Of a DNA stretch of 64,000 nt, positions 24,929 through 33,700 are shown in pieces (position 1 is the first letter of the stretch; every line of letters begins with the position of its first letter). A program made the position numbers and the translations under genes. The notes beneath the pieces are model-generated. The model was not told where the DNA came from and searched no databases. It saw only the letters and a list, made by a program, of their open reading frames with translations. Where the stretch lies: assembly GCA_021383565.1 (NCBI GenBank), contig CP079699.1, positions 620,001 to 684,000 of the forward strand. The letters are read 5' to 3'. Source of the DNA: Levilactobacillus brevis. GTDB taxonomy: Bacteria > Bacillota > Bacilli > Lactobacillales > Lactobacillaceae.

Positions 24929-25267
24929 ATGATTCACGCGACGTTCCATCACGGAGCCAACCGAATCGATTCATTCCAAATCACTGGCCACGCTGACTCA
25001 GGTGAGTATGGTCAAGACATCGTTTGTGCCGCAGTCTCGGTGCTTGCGATCACGACGGTCAATAGCCTGCAACGAATCGCTGAGATTCCGGTGCAGGTTG
25101 ACAATCGCGATCAGGAAGGTGGCTTTCTGGAAGTCCACCTCCCACCAAAGCTGGAAGCAACGGCTGAACTTAAGGGACAAACGCTCCTCCAGAGTTTTGA
25201 GGATGGGTTAAGAGATGTCGCCACAAATTACGCGGATTTTGTTAAATTCGCAGAGACCAAAGATTAA
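24929..25267 (+). CDS. prp: Ribosomal-processing cysteine protease Prp
   Basis: Removes the N-terminal extension of ribosomal protein L27, a step needed for ribosome assembly in many Firmicutes. The catalytic His21 and Cys33 are in 'GHADSGEYGQDIVCAAVS'. The 112-residue length is typical of the YsxB/Prp family. It lies between rplU and rpmA, the gene for its substrate, which carries a matching cleavage motif. GAGAGG precedes the ATG. Confidence 0.95.
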   Translation: MIHATFHHGANRIDSFQITGHADSGEYGQDIVCAAVSVLAITTVNSLQRIAEIPVQVDNRDQEGGFLEVHLPPKLEATAELKGQTLLQSFEDGLRDVATNYADFVKFAETKD

Positions 25268-25285
25268 TTTGCGGAGGTGAAACTT

Positions 25286-25585
25286 ATGCTGATGAACATG
25301 AACTTACAATTCTTCTCTCACCATAAAGGTGGTGGGTCTACTGCTAACGGTCGTGACTCTGCTGGTCGTCGTCTTGGGACGAAGGCTGCTGATGGCTCTA
25401 CTGTTACCGGTGGTTCTATCCTTTACCGTCAACGTGGGACGCACATCTACCCTGGCTTAAACGTAGGCCGCGGTGGTGACGATACGTTGTTTGCTAAGGT
25501 TGCTGGCGTCGTTAAATTCGAACGTCTGGGCCGTGACAAGCGCCAAGTATCCGTATACCCAGTTGCAGAAGAAGCAGCTAAATAA
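25286..25585 (+). CDS. rpmA: 50S ribosomal protein L27 with Prp-cleaved N-terminus
   Basis: A large-subunit protein whose mature N-terminus reaches the peptidyl-transferase centre. The open reading frame begins '[10 protein letters not shown]' followed by '[15 protein letters not shown]'. The NLQFF motif is the Prp recognition site, so cleavage after Phe10 should expose Ser11. The ATG at 25286 is eight bases after GGAGG; an in-frame GTG at 25277 lies within that site. The precursor has 99 residues. A strong terminator follows. Confidence 0.96.
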   Translation: MLMNMNLQFFSHHKGGGSTANGRDSAGRRLGTKAADGSTVTGGSILYRQRGTHIYPGLNVGRGGDDTLFAKVAGVVKFERLGRDKRQVSVYPVAEEAAK

Positions 25586-25608
25586 CACGAGGTTTTCCTC
25601 GTAACGAC

Positions 25609-25657
25609 TGAAGAGCTTGAGGCGAGACCAATTCGCTTTGAGCTCTTCTTTCTTCTC
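25609..25657 (+). terminator. Terminator of rplU-prp-rpmA
   Basis: GAAGAGCT..GCG/CGC..AGCTCTTC hairpin followed by a pyrimidine-rich T tract. Confidence 0.9.
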
Positions 25658-25730
25658 TCTAAGTGTCTGGATCATAGCTGATGAAGCTGGCCGACTGGCC
25701 GGTTACATAACTTTAATCGTGACGCGATGA

Positions 25731-25752
25731 AGATAAGGCGGCCGGTCTGCTG
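25731..25752 (+). repeat. Remnant of the structured repeat tail
   Basis: GATAAGGCGGCCGGTCTGC matches the 3' end of the repeat family (GGTAAGGCGGCCRGT). No other part of the element is visible here. Confidence 0.4.
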
Positions 25753-25862
25753 GAACGGTTCTCGCATTTGGGGGCAGTTTTCAGCGGCAACGGCCAGAAA
25801 TAAACAGGTTATGATTTTCGCAACAATCAATTCATCTCTATCATGGCAAAGGAGTTGGGTGT

Positions 25863-26927
25863 ATGGCGACTAGAATCGAACGTTTACAAGCACAATTTGA
25901 CCGACTGAGTATTGACAGTTTTCTGGTATCCAGTGCCAGCAATCAACAGTATCTAGCGGGTGCTAGTGTTGAGGGCGGCGATGGCTACCTGCTGGTGACG
26001 GCCAAAGATGCCGTGTTTATCACGGATGCGCGTTACCAGACGGAATTGAAGACGACCATTCCGGCGATGCCGCTGGCAATCACCCGAGATTATCTGCAAG
26101 CCGCTAACGACCATTTACAGGCCGTGGGAGCCACCGTCTTGGGTATTGAGGATAGTTTATCCTTAAACGAATATCAGTGGTTAGACGAGCATCTGTGGAC
26201 GGACATCGTGCCGTTGGCCGGAGTGGTCGACAATTTGCGGCAGGTCAAGGAACCGGCCGAGATTGCCGCGATTCGGCGGGCCACGGCGCTCACCAGTAAA
26301 GGGGTGACGGCACTCTTCGATCAACTCCACGTGGGAATGACCGAACGTCAAGCTGCGCAGTGGCTAGAACACTGGATGGCTGACCATGGGGCGACTGGAA
26401 CCAGTTTTGAGACCATCGTGGCCAGTGGGACGCGTTCGGCTTGGCCGCATGGTTCGGCCAGCGACAAACCGTTGGCTAACCATGAGATGGTGACCGTCGA
26501 CTGTGGGTTTTACGTAGACGGTTATACGTCTGATGTGACCCGGACGGTAGCGTTAGGCGATCCCGGTGAGCAGTTGAAAGCCGCGTATCAGGCTGTGCAA
26601 ACGACGCAAGAGAAGATTATGGCCGCCGTCAAACCCGGCATCACGGGTGGCGAACTGGACCGGATTGGGCGTGATTACCTGACTGAACAGGGATTGGGTG
26701 ACGCCTTTATTCACGGTACCGGTCACGGTATCGGCTTAGATATCCATGAAGGGCCGAACATCGGTCGCGGCTGGCCAGACGTCATGCAAGCCAACGAAGT
26801 GATCACGGTGGAACCCGGGGTCTACTTCGCGGGTAAGGGTGGCCTCCGAATTGAGGATGATTTGTTAGTCACCCCAACCGGCCACGAAACGCTGACGACG
26901 GCGCCGCGGAATTTAATTATTCTGTAA
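25863..26927 (+). CDS. M24-family Xaa-Pro aminopeptidase
   Basis: A cytosolic dimetal aminopeptidase that removes N-terminal residues before proline. An N-terminal creatinase-like domain (about 1-125) precedes the pita-bread domain. Metal ligands are visible: Asp in 'VDCGFYVDGYTSDVTRT' (two Asp), His in 'HGTGHGIGLDIHEGPNIG', Glu in 'ITVEPGVYF' and Glu in 'RIEDDLLVT'. The 354 residues match YqhT/PepP-type enzymes, and it precedes efp as in Bacillus. AAAGGAG lies upstream of the ATG. Confidence 0.94.
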   Translation: MATRIERLQAQFDRLSIDSFLVSSASNQQYLAGASVEGGDGYLLVTAKDAVFITDARYQTELKTTIPAMPLAITRDYLQAANDHLQAVGATVLGIEDSLSLNEYQWLDEHLWTDIVPLAGVVDNLRQVKEPAEIAAIRRATALTSKGVTALFDQLHVGMTERQAAQWLEHWMADHGATGTSFETIVASGTRSAWPHGSASDKPLANHEMVTVDCGFYVDGYTSDVTRTVALGDPGEQLKAAYQAVQTTQEKIMAAVKPGITGGELDRIGRDYLTEQGLGDAFIHGTGHGIGLDIHEGPNIGRGWPDVMQANEVITVEPGVYFAGKGGLRIEDDLLVTPTGHETLTTAPRNLIIL

Positions 26928-27004
26928 GTCGCGCGCCCATCTTGCTTTTTATGGGTAAGAATTGATATTATAAAGAGGACATATTTTAGGAGGCTGAACA
27001 CATT

Positions 27005-27565
27005 ATGGCAATTTCTACTGCTGATTTTAAAAACGGTTTAACTATTGAAGTCGATCACGCAATCTGGCGGATTATTGAATTCCAACACGTTAAGCCAGGT
27101 AAGGGTGGCGCTTTCGTTCGTTCAAAGCTGAAGAACTTACGGACGGGTGCCGTTCAAGAAAAGACTTTCCGTGCCGGTGCTAAGATGGAACGGGCGGATA
27201 TCCAAACGCGTTCGATGCAATACCTGTACGAAGATGCCGACAACCGGGTCTTCATGGACACCGACAACTTCGAACAAATCGAAGTGCCTGACGAACAAAT
27301 CAAGGATCAACTCCCATATTTGCAAGAAAACATGAACGTTGACCTGGTTCAATTCGGTAACGAAGTCTTGGGTATCGAAGTACCAAACACCGTCGTCTTA
27401 GAAGTTACGGCAACGGAACCTGGTATCAAGGGGAACACCGCTTCTGGTGGTTCAAAGCCAGCAACGATGAACACCGGCTTAGTCGTTCAAGTGCCATTCT
27501 TCGTTAACGAAGGCGACAAGCTCTCCATTAACACGACGGACGGAACCTACATTTCTCGTGCCTAA
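27005..27565 (+). CDS. efp: Elongation factor P
   Basis: Relieves ribosome stalling at polyproline stretches by binding between the P and E sites. Three domains occupy 186 residues. Lys33 in the loop '[10 protein letters not shown]' is the tip residue that other bacteria modify. The second and third OB domains carry '[20 protein letters not shown]' and '[20 protein letters not shown]'. AGGAGG precedes the ATG. The order peptidase-efp-asp23-nusB is conserved in Firmicutes. Confidence 0.96.
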   Translation: MAISTADFKNGLTIEVDHAIWRIIEFQHVKPGKGGAFVRSKLKNLRTGAVQEKTFRAGAKMERADIQTRSMQYLYEDADNRVFMDTDNFEQIEVPDEQIKDQLPYLQENMNVDLVQFGNEVLGIEVPNTVVLEVTATEPGIKGNTASGGSKPATMNTGLVVQVPFFVNEGDKLSINTTDGTYISRA

Positions 27566-27602
27566 GTTTTCAAACGTTTAAACAGTAAGGGAGGGTCAAC
27601 GA

Positions 27603-28043
27603 ATGGCAGAAGATACTAATATCATTTTAGAATCAAAGGAACCCGCACTGGGTAAGATCGAAGTGGCGCCACAAGTCCTCGAAATCATCGTCGGCATTGC
27701 GGCTAGCCAAACTGAAGGCGTTGCGCGGATGCGTGGTTCATTGGCAAACAGCGTCACGGAGCTTTTGGGTCGCAAGGAACAACACGGTAAGGGCGTTAAG
27801 CTCGTGTTTGACGGCGACGAATTAGCGGTTGATGTTTACGTTTACTTGAATTACGGGGTAGCGGTTCCCAAGGTTGCCTTGGCCATTCAGGATAGCGTGA
27901 AGCAACAATTGTTGTTCATGACCGACCTCGATTTACGTGAAGTAAACGTTCACGTGGAAGGCGTCATTCCCGAAAAGACGGCGCAACAGGTAGATCCTGA
28001 TAACCTGTTTAACCAGACCGATGAAGGAGACAGTGACCAATAG
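27603..28043 (+). CDS. Asp23/Gls24-family protein (YqhY-like)
   Basis: A 146-residue member of the Asp23/Gls24 envelope-stress family: 'GKIEVAPQVLEIIVGIAASQTEGVARM' (in parts) and 'LNYGVAVPKVALAIQDSVKQQL', ending in an acidic tail. YqhY relatives sit between efp and nusB and are linked to control of fatty-acid synthesis and membrane homeostasis. GGGAGG precedes the ATG. The stop overlaps the GTG of nusB by one base. Confidence 0.93.
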   Translation: MAEDTNIILESKEPALGKIEVAPQVLEIIVGIAASQTEGVARMRGSLANSVTELLGRKEQHGKGVKLVFDGDELAVDVYVYLNYGVAVPKVALAIQDSVKQQLLFMTDLDLREVNVHVEGVIPEKTAQQVDPDNLFNQTDEGDSDQ

Positions 28044-28474
28044 TGACACTTACACGACATCAGATTCGGGAACGCGCATTTCAAATGCTGTTTGCATTGA
28101 ATGCCAATCCTGAAGCCGATCAGGACGCGTTGTACCAACGTGTCTTGACCGATGACCCGAACCAAACCGTTCCCGTGCCCGCTTATCTGACAACGTTAGT
28201 TCAGGGTGTCTTGGCTAACCAAGCCGAACTGGACGCGCAGATCGACCAGTACCTAAGTACCGGTTGGCAATTAAAGCGAATCGCTAAGACCGACCTGGTC
28301 ATTATGCGGATAGCTTTCTTTGAAGTCGAACACGTGGAAGAAGTGCCGAATCGTGTGGCGGTCAACGAAGCCTTGGAATTAGCCAAGAACTTCAGTGACG
28401 ACCGTTCTCGACGGTTTATTAACGGTGTGCTGGCCCATACATTGGCCGGCGACTCCGCGGACTCACAAGCTTAA
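28043..28474 (+). CDS. nusB: Transcription antitermination factor NusB
   Basis: Binds the boxA site of rRNA transcripts with NusE (S10) in the antitermination complex. The 143-residue all-helical protein starts 'RHQIRERAFQMLFALN' and ends with 'VNEALELAKNFSDDRSRRFI' and 'NGVLAHTL'. The GTG start overlaps the stop of the Asp23 gene and GAAGGAGA is upstream, giving translational coupling. A terminator follows. Confidence 0.95.
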   Translation: MTLTRHQIRERAFQMLFALNANPEADQDALYQRVLTDDPNQTVPVPAYLTTLVQGVLANQAELDAQIDQYLSTGWQLKRIAKTDLVIMRIAFFEVEHVEEVPNRVAVNEALELAKNFSDDRSRRFINGVLAHTLAGDSADSQA

Positions 28475-28480
28475 ATTCAG

Positions 28481-28513
28481 GACCGACTGCCGATGAGGTG
28501 GCCGGTCTTTTAT
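28481..28513 (+). terminator. Terminator of efp-asp23-nusB region
   Basis: GACCG..CC/GG..CGGTC hairpin followed by TTTTATTT. Confidence 0.8.
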
Positions 28514-28620
28514 TTACGGGTTTTGTGGGGATGAATGGCTCTTGGATAGTTAGCGAGGGAACGTGATTCGTTTTTTAGCGGGTCTGAAAACAGCAATTAA
28601 GTATTGCTACGGTGCAATGA

Positions 28621-28730
28621 CTAGTTGGGAAGGGTGAAGACCCAAGGCGAGGAAAAGAGCGGGGTTTTGGCCTCTTTCCGTCCTGCCCACGGCGTTCTCG
28701 CCCAAACTTGGCGAACGGTAAGGCGGCTAG
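28621..28730 (+). repeat. Structured intergenic repeat, 5'-truncated copy D
   Basis: The 3' half is well kept: CGTCCTGCCCACGGCGTTC, CCCAAACTTGGCGAACGG and TAAGGCGGCTAG. Hairpin 2 is TTGGG/CCCAA and hairpin 3 is GGAAA.GAG/CTC.TTTCC, again with sequences differing from other copies. The 5' strand of the closing helix is absent. Confidence 0.72.
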
Positions 28731-28805
28731 TTTTGAACGTTAAACCCCGGGTAAATATAGTTTTCGTTATGGGAACGGATACCTTGCCCGTTTTCAGAAG
28801 AGGTA

Positions 28806-28814
28806 TGCTAAAAT
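28806..28814 (+). promoter_or_regulatory. Extended -10 promoter of folD
   Basis: TGCTAAAAT extended -10, with TTGCCC at 28784 at a rather long 19-base spacing; folD starts 39 bases downstream. Confidence 0.6.
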
Positions 28815-28852
28815 GGAAAGTAACTTGAATTTTATGGGGAGGACGAGTCTCA

Positions 28853-29704
28853 ATGGCAATCATCATTGACGGTAAACAGATCGCAAAGGACCTCAACGCG
28901 CAGACCCAGCAACGGGTTGCGGCGTTGGCACAACAGGGGGGTGTTCCCGGCCTCGCCGTGATTATCGTGGGCGACGACCCCGCCAGTGCCATTTACGTGC
29001 GGAATAAGCACCGTAAGGCCGTTAAATTGGGGATTAAGTCCGTGGTGCGGGAACTTCCGGCCACGATTAGCCAGGCAGAACTCCTCGCCATCGTTGGACA
29101 GTATAATCAAGATGACAGCATTCACGGCATTCTGGTTCAATCGCCTTTACCCGTAGGCCTGGACGAACAGGCCGTGGTGGCGGCGATCGACCCGGCTAAG
29201 GATGTGGATGGCTTCCATCCCTTGAATGTGGGGCGACTATTCGCTAACTTGCCGGGACACTACCCGGTGTCGTGCACCCCTCGGGGCATCATGACCATGC
29301 TGGGGATTCTGAATGAGCATCTCCGTGGTAAGCAGGCCGTGGTCGTCGGGCGCAGTATGATCGTGGGTCGGCCGATGGCAGCAATGTTGCTGAATGCCGA
29401 TATGACGGTGACGGTGGCTCACGTGCACACCAAGCACCTGAGTGAGTTGACGCGCACGGCCGATGTGTTGGTGGTTGCGACGGGCGTGACGCACCTGATT
29501 AAGGGGCCGGATATCAAGCGCGGCGCCATCGTCATTGATGTGGGGATGGACCGTGATGAAAACGGTAAGCTGACGGGCGACGTGGACTTTGACGCCGCCG
29601 TCGACCGGGCTGGGGCCATCACGCCGGTTCCCGGTGGGGTGGGTCCTATGACCATTGCCACGTTAATGCAGCAAACGGTAGACTTATGTGAGTGGAGTGA
29701 GTAA
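28853..29704 (+). CDS. folD: Methylenetetrahydrofolate dehydrogenase/cyclohydrolase
   Basis: A bifunctional cytosolic enzyme interconverting 5,10-methylene-, methenyl- and 10-formyl-tetrahydrofolate with NADP. Signatures include 'ASAIYVRNKHRKAVKLGI' (catalytic Tyr/Lys), 'GILVQSPLP', 'KDVDGFHPLNVGRL', 'VVVGRSMIVGRPMA' (dinucleotide site) and 'TPVPGGVGPMTIATLM'. The 283 residues are normal. GGGGAGGA precedes the ATG. xseA starts within two bases of its stop, so the genes form one operon. Confidence 0.97.
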   Translation: MAIIIDGKQIAKDLNAQTQQRVAALAQQGGVPGLAVIIVGDDPASAIYVRNKHRKAVKLGIKSVVRELPATISQAELLAIVGQYNQDDSIHGILVQSPLPVGLDEQAVVAAIDPAKDVDGFHPLNVGRLFANLPGHYPVSCTPRGIMTMLGILNEHLRGKQAVVVGRSMIVGRPMAAMLLNADMTVTVAHVHTKHLSELTRTADVLVVATGVTHLIKGPDIKRGAIVIDVGMDRDENGKLTGDVDFDAAVDRAGAITPVPGGVGPMTIATLMQQTVDLCEWSE

Positions 29705-29705
29705 C

Positions 29706-31058
29706 TTGGCAGCAACTGATTACTTAACGGTTACGGCGCTGACCCAGTATTTGAAGCGCAAGTTTGATGTTGACCCGTACCTGGGAAAGGTGTATCTGAC
29801 GGGGGAAATCTCCAACTTTCGGTTGCGTCCCCACGCCCACCAATACTTTAGTCTCAAGGATGACCACGCGAAGATCAGTGCGATTATGTTCCGGTCGGCC
29901 TTTGAGAAGTTAAAGTTCACGCCGGAAACGGGAATGAAGGTGCTGGTCACCGGGCGAATCTCGCTGTATGAACCCACGGGCCAGTACCAGATCTACGTAG
30001 AGCGCATGGAGCCAGACGGCATCGGCCAGCTCTATCAGGCGTATGAACAGTTAAAGAAGAAGCTGGCCGACGAAGGCTTATTCTCGGCGCCTAAGCGGCC
30101 ATTACCCCGGTTTCCCAAACGGATTGCCGTGATTACCAGTCCCAGTGGCGCCGTCATTCGAGACATTATCACGACGACCCGGCGCCGGTACCCCATCGCC
30201 CAGATTGTCCTGTATCCCGCGGTGGTTCAGGGGGACGGTGCGGCCCCGGACTTGGTACGCCAGCTAGAACGTGTCAACGCGGCGGGCACCTATGACACGC
30301 TTATTATTGGTCGTGGTGGGGGCTCGATCGAAGACCTCTGGCCCTTTAACGAGGAGAGCGTCGCCCGAGCCATCGCAGCCAGCCGGATTCCGATTATTTC
30401 GTCGGTTGGTCACGAAACGGACACGACGATTGCCGATCTGGTAGCGGACGTGCGCGCAGCCACCCCGACGGCAGCGGCCGAACTGGCCGTGCCGGTCTTG
30501 ACGGATGAAGTTTTAAAATTACAACAGCAACGCACGCGGCTTTTTAACGCAATGACCAACCGCATCAATTTCCAACAAGAACGGTTGAACAAGTTAATGG
30601 CGGCCTATGTCTTTCGGCAGCCCCAGCGCTTGTATGAGACCTACGTGCAACGACTCGACCACGCCCAACAAGGGTTGGCCCGCAACATGCAGCAACAGGT
30701 TCGCCAACGGCAACAGCGCTATCAGTTGGCACGGCAGGGTTTACAGAGTCGCAACCCGTTGGCCCGCGTTCAACGTGACCAGACGACGGTCGATCAGTTG
30801 ACGGCCCGGCTGAATGCGGAGGCGAAGCGCTATCTGGCGGATCGCCAAGAACGGGTCGGCAAGTTGATGAGTGGTCTGGACTATTTGAGTCCACTGAAGA
30901 TTATGAGCCGTGGCTACAGCTACGTGACGCAAGACGACCACGTGGTGCGGCAGACGGCCGATTTGAAGACCGGCTCCGCGATGATTCATTTGAGCGATGG
31001 GACGGCCACCGCAGAGATTACCAACATTCAACCAGCATCGGAGGATCAACATGAGTGA
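29706..31058 (+). CDS. xseA: Exodeoxyribonuclease VII large subunit
   Basis: Catalytic subunit of the single-strand DNA exonuclease ExoVII. An N-terminal OB fold ('[20 protein letters not shown]') precedes the catalytic domain ('[19 protein letters not shown]', '[18 protein letters not shown]', '[19 protein letters not shown]') and a long helical C-terminus. The TTG at 29706 is preferred: GGAGTGAG is well placed and the protein then begins as relatives do ([11 protein letters not shown]). An in-frame GTG at 29688 would overlap folD without a good site. It overlaps xseB by 8 bases. Confidence 0.95.
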   Translation: MAATDYLTVTALTQYLKRKFDVDPYLGKVYLTGEISNFRLRPHAHQYFSLKDDHAKISAIMFRSAFEKLKFTPETGMKVLVTGRISLYEPTGQYQIYVERMEPDGIGQLYQAYEQLKKKLADEGLFSAPKRPLPRFPKRIAVITSPSGAVIRDIITTTRRRYPIAQIVLYPAVVQGDGAAPDLVRQLERVNAAGTYDTLIIGRGGGSIEDLWPFNEESVARAIAASRIPIISSVGHETDTTIADLVADVRAATPTAAAELAVPVLTDEVLKLQQQRTRLFNAMTNRINFQQERLNKLMAAYVFRQPQRLYETYVQRLDHAQQGLARNMQQQVRQRQQRYQLARQGLQSRNPLARVQRDQTTVDQLTARLNAEAKRYLADRQERVGKLMSGLDYLSPLKIMSRGYSYVTQDDHVVRQTADLKTGSAMIHLSDGTATAEITNIQPASEDQHE

Positions 31059-31299
31059 AGAACAAAAACCAACTTTTGAAGAGAATTTAACCACTTTGGA
31101 AAATATTGTTGCTCAACTTGAACAGGGGGATATTCCATTGGAACAGGCCCTGTCACAGTTCCAAAAGGGTGTCGCCTTGAGCAAGGAGCTTCAGGGAACG
31201 TTGCAAGGCGCCGAGAAGACGCTGGCGACGATGATGAATGATAATGATCAGGAACAGGCTTTTGAGACGCCACAAGGGGGCACGGGTGATGCCGATTGA
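31051..31299 (+). CDS. xseB: Exodeoxyribonuclease VII small subunit
   Basis: The 82-residue helical small subunit of ExoVII, which coats the large subunit coil. '[20 protein letters not shown]' and '[20 protein letters not shown]' are typical. CGGAGGATC lies before the ATG within the end of xseA. It overlaps the following ispA gene by 11 bases. Confidence 0.94.
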   Translation: MSEEQKPTFEENLTTLENIVAQLEQGDIPLEQALSQFQKGVALSKELQGTLQGAEKTLATMMNDNDQEQAFETPQGGTGDAD

Positions 31300-32194
31300 A
31301 ACACGGCTAACAGAATTTGAGACGACGTGGGTCCCACAGCTCAATGCACCATTAAACGCAGCCATTGCGCAAGATACTGGTGATGACCGCTTGGCCGAAG
31401 CCATGGCGTACTCCGTGATGGCAGGGGGCAAACGACTGCGGCCGCTACTGACCGTCGCCACGCTTCAGGCGCTGGGTCGGCCCTTCGATGCGCGGCGGCA
31501 TTGGCGTCCCGTGATGGCCTTGGAGTTGCTTCACACATATTCGCTGATCCACGACGATTTACCCGCCATGGACAATGACGATTTGCGTCGGGGCGAACCC
31601 ACCAACCACGTCAAATTTGGCGCGGGGATGGCGACGTTGGCCGGCGACGGCCTGTTGACGCTGGCCTTTCAGTGGCTGACGGCGACGGATCTCCCCGCCA
31701 CGACGCAAGCGCAACTCGTTCAGGCGTTGGCCGTGGCGGCCGGTCCTCACGGTATGGTGGCCGGTCAGGCGAAGGACATTCAGTCCGAACACGTCGACCT
31801 CCCCCTTGCGCGTTTACGGGTTTTACACCGCGAAAAGACGGGGGCGCTGCTACATTACGCCGTGCAGGCGGGCTTAATTATGGGTGACGCGCCCCGAGAT
31901 CAGTGGGACCCGTACTTGGATTTCGCCGACGCCTTTGGGCTGGCCTTTCAGATTTACGACGACATCTTGGACGTGGTGGGTACGGCCGCCGAGCTCGGTA
32001 AGGCCACGCAGAAGGATGCCGGTGAGGCGAAGAATACCTATCCCGGTAAGTTGGGCCTGCAGGGCGCCAATCAGGCGTTGATTGCGACCATCCAGACGGG
32101 AAAACAGGCATTGGCTCAGTTACCGGCCGGCGACGGTCGTGACCTGCTAGCGGCGTTCTTCAGTTATTTTGATACGAAACGGGTGAAACCATGA
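31289..32194 (+). CDS. ispA: Farnesyl diphosphate synthase-type prenyltransferase
   Basis: Condenses isopentenyl diphosphate with allylic diphosphates to make farnesyl diphosphate, feeding undecaprenyl and quinone-type lipids. The first aspartate-rich motif is '[21 protein letters not shown]' (DDxxxxD form, given with flanks) and the second is '[11 protein letters not shown]'. '[10 protein letters not shown]' and 'HREKTGALL' also match. The ATG at 31289 follows AAGGGGG; earlier in-frame codons lie inside xseB. The 301 residues are normal. The stop overlaps the tlyA start. Confidence 0.94.
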   Translation: MPIETRLTEFETTWVPQLNAPLNAAIAQDTGDDRLAEAMAYSVMAGGKRLRPLLTVATLQALGRPFDARRHWRPVMALELLHTYSLIHDDLPAMDNDDLRRGEPTNHVKFGAGMATLAGDGLLTLAFQWLTATDLPATTQAQLVQALAVAAGPHGMVAGQAKDIQSEHVDLPLARLRVLHREKTGALLHYAVQAGLIMGDAPRDQWDPYLDFADAFGLAFQIYDDILDVVGTAAELGKATQKDAGEAKNTYPGKLGLQGANQALIATIQTGKQALAQLPAGDGRDLLAAFFSYFDTKRVKP

Positions 32195-33006
32195 AAAAGA
32201 AACGCGTTGCGGATTTGTTAGTTGAACAGGGACTCTTTACGTCGCTGGATGAAGCCAAGCGGGCAGTCATGGCCGGCGAGATTCTGGGCACCAACGAGGA
32301 ACGTCTTGATAAGCCGGGCTCGATGATTCCTGCCGATACGGAGCTTCACTTAAAGGGCCATCCTCTGCCGTACGTGTCTCGTGGTGGCTTTAAACTGGCT
32401 AAGGCACTCGAGGTCTTTCACATCGACGTGACCGACCGGGTGGTATTAGACATTGGTTCGTCGACCGGTGGCTTTACCGACGTCATGCTCCAGCACGGCG
32501 CCAAGTTGAGTTACGCCTTGGATGTCGGCAGTAATCAACTGGTGTGGAAGTTGCGGCAAGATCCGCGGGTCGTGGTCATGGAACACACGAATTTCCGGTA
32601 CAGTAAGTTAGCCGACTTTACCAGGGGCCAACCGACGTTTAGTTCGATTGACGTGTCCTTTATTTCCTTGAAAATGATCCTGCCACCGCTTAAGGCGATT
32701 ATCGCCGAGGGCGGGGACGTGGTGGCCCTGATTAAACCCCAGTTTGAAGCAGATCGTGAGGATGTGGGCCGGCACGGAATCGTCCGGGAACGGTCGGTTC
32801 ACGAGGCCGTGGTTCAAGGCATCATCGACTTTGCGGTCGCGACTGGATTCAGCGTTTTGGGCCTAGATTTCTCACCCATTAAGGGTGGTGAAGGAAATAT
32901 TGAATTTCTCGTTCACTTACGCGCAGTTGATAAACATGCAGTTTGTGCAAGTTCAGTTTCCGTCGATCAGACGATTGATGCCGCCTATAAGAGGCTAAAT
33001 CACTAG
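32191..33006 (+). CDS. TlyA-family rRNA methyltransferase / hemolysin-like protein
   Basis: An S4-domain plus FtsJ-like methyltransferase, predicted to 2'-O-methylate rRNA cytidines. The S4 RNA-binding domain (about 3-65) starts 'KRVADLLVEQGLFTSLDEAK'. The SAM motif is 'VLDIGSSTGGFTDVMLQHGA', and 'FSSIDVSFISLKMILPPL' and 'ALIKPQFEA' complete the catalytic core. The 271 residues fit. The ATGA overlap with ispA gives coupling. In Firmicutes tlyA, argR and recN are usual neighbours, as here. Confidence 0.94.
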   Translation: MKKKRVADLLVEQGLFTSLDEAKRAVMAGEILGTNEERLDKPGSMIPADTELHLKGHPLPYVSRGGFKLAKALEVFHIDVTDRVVLDIGSSTGGFTDVMLQHGAKLSYALDVGSNQLVWKLRQDPRVVVMEHTNFRYSKLADFTRGQPTFSSIDVSFISLKMILPPLKAIIAEGGDVVALIKPQFEADREDVGRHGIVRERSVHEAVVQGIIDFAVATGFSVLGLDFSPIKGGEGNIEFLVHLRAVDKHAVCASSVSVDQTIDAAYKRLNH

Positions 33007-33050
33007 TTTATGAGAAAATTATGAGAATTTGCTTTCCAAATACTTAGGTC

Positions 33051-33084
33051 TGGTATATGATAAGATTATGCATTTTTTATCAGA
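33051..33084 (+). promoter_or_regulatory. argR promoter with possible ARG box
   Basis: TGGTATATG at 33051-33059 is an extended -10. Immediately downstream, 33067-33084 resembles an ARG box (TNTGAATWWWWATTCA-type) with about three mismatches, which would allow autorepression. The operator assignment is tentative. Confidence 0.4.
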
Positions 33085-33101
33085 GAAAGAGGGGGCCAAG
33101 T

Positions 33102-33557
33102 ATGAAGAAGCAAGAACGCCAGCAATTACTCAAACGTCTCTTGACGTCACGCGAGATTGAACGTCAGGAAGATTTTGTCCATCTCCTAGAAGCGGATGGC
33201 ATTCACGTCACCCAAGCGACAATTTCACGGGACATCAAAGAGATGCAGCTGGTGAAGTTGCCGGCCGAATCGGGGGGCTACCGTTACAGCCTGCCGGTTC
33301 AAAAGAAGATTGACACCCAGAAGAAATTACAGCGCACGCTTCAAAACGCCTACGTGTCCTTTGCCGTTCAGGGGGAGTTTACGATCCTGAAGGTCTTGCC
33401 GGGCAATGGGCCAGTAATTGCGTCGCTATTGGACCAGATGCGCTATGAGTTTGTGTTTGGGACGGTTGGCGACGATAGTTCCGTGTTGACCGTTTGTGTT
33501 TCCCACAAGGGTGCTTTACAATTAGAAGAGACGATTGACCGCATGATTGCGGACTAG
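33102..33557 (+). CDS. argR: Arginine repressor ArgR
   Basis: A hexameric regulator that senses L-arginine. The N-terminal winged helix (about 1-70) includes 'VTQATISRDIKEMQLVKLP'. The C-terminal oligomerisation and arginine-binding domain includes 'GEFTILKVLPGNGPVIASLLD' (in parts) and the GDD triad in 'TVGDDSSVLTVC'. The 151 residues are canonical. GAGGGGGCC precedes the ATG at 33102; upstream in-frame codons overlap the promoter region. recN follows after a terminator-like hairpin. Confidence 0.95.
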   Translation: MKKQERQQLLKRLLTSREIERQEDFVHLLEADGIHVTQATISRDIKEMQLVKLPAESGGYRYSLPVQKKIDTQKKLQRTLQNAYVSFAVQGEFTILKVLPGNGPVIASLLDQMRYEFVFGTVGDDSSVLTVCVSHKGALQLEETIDRMIAD

Positions 33558-33560
33558 AAC

Positions 33561-33613
33561 CGACCACGACTGACCGACCAGCGCAGCGCTGACGAAGCAG
33601 CTGTGGTCGTTTT
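33561..33613 (+). terminator. Terminator-like hairpin after argR
   Basis: CGACCAC...GTGGTCG stem with an inner CAGCG/CGCTG, followed by a short TTTT. Confidence 0.65.
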
Positions 33614-33700
33614 GCGCTAGTTCTGCGAGAGATATTCAGGATAAGCGTATAAAGATAACGAAAACGAATAAATTTGCTTCATTTTTGGGAGGCCAGAACG

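Noticed and set aside
33620-33700. LexA box upstream of recN
   Set aside because: ACGAAAACGAATAAA has CGAA-like pieces but no GTTYG partner at the correct distance.
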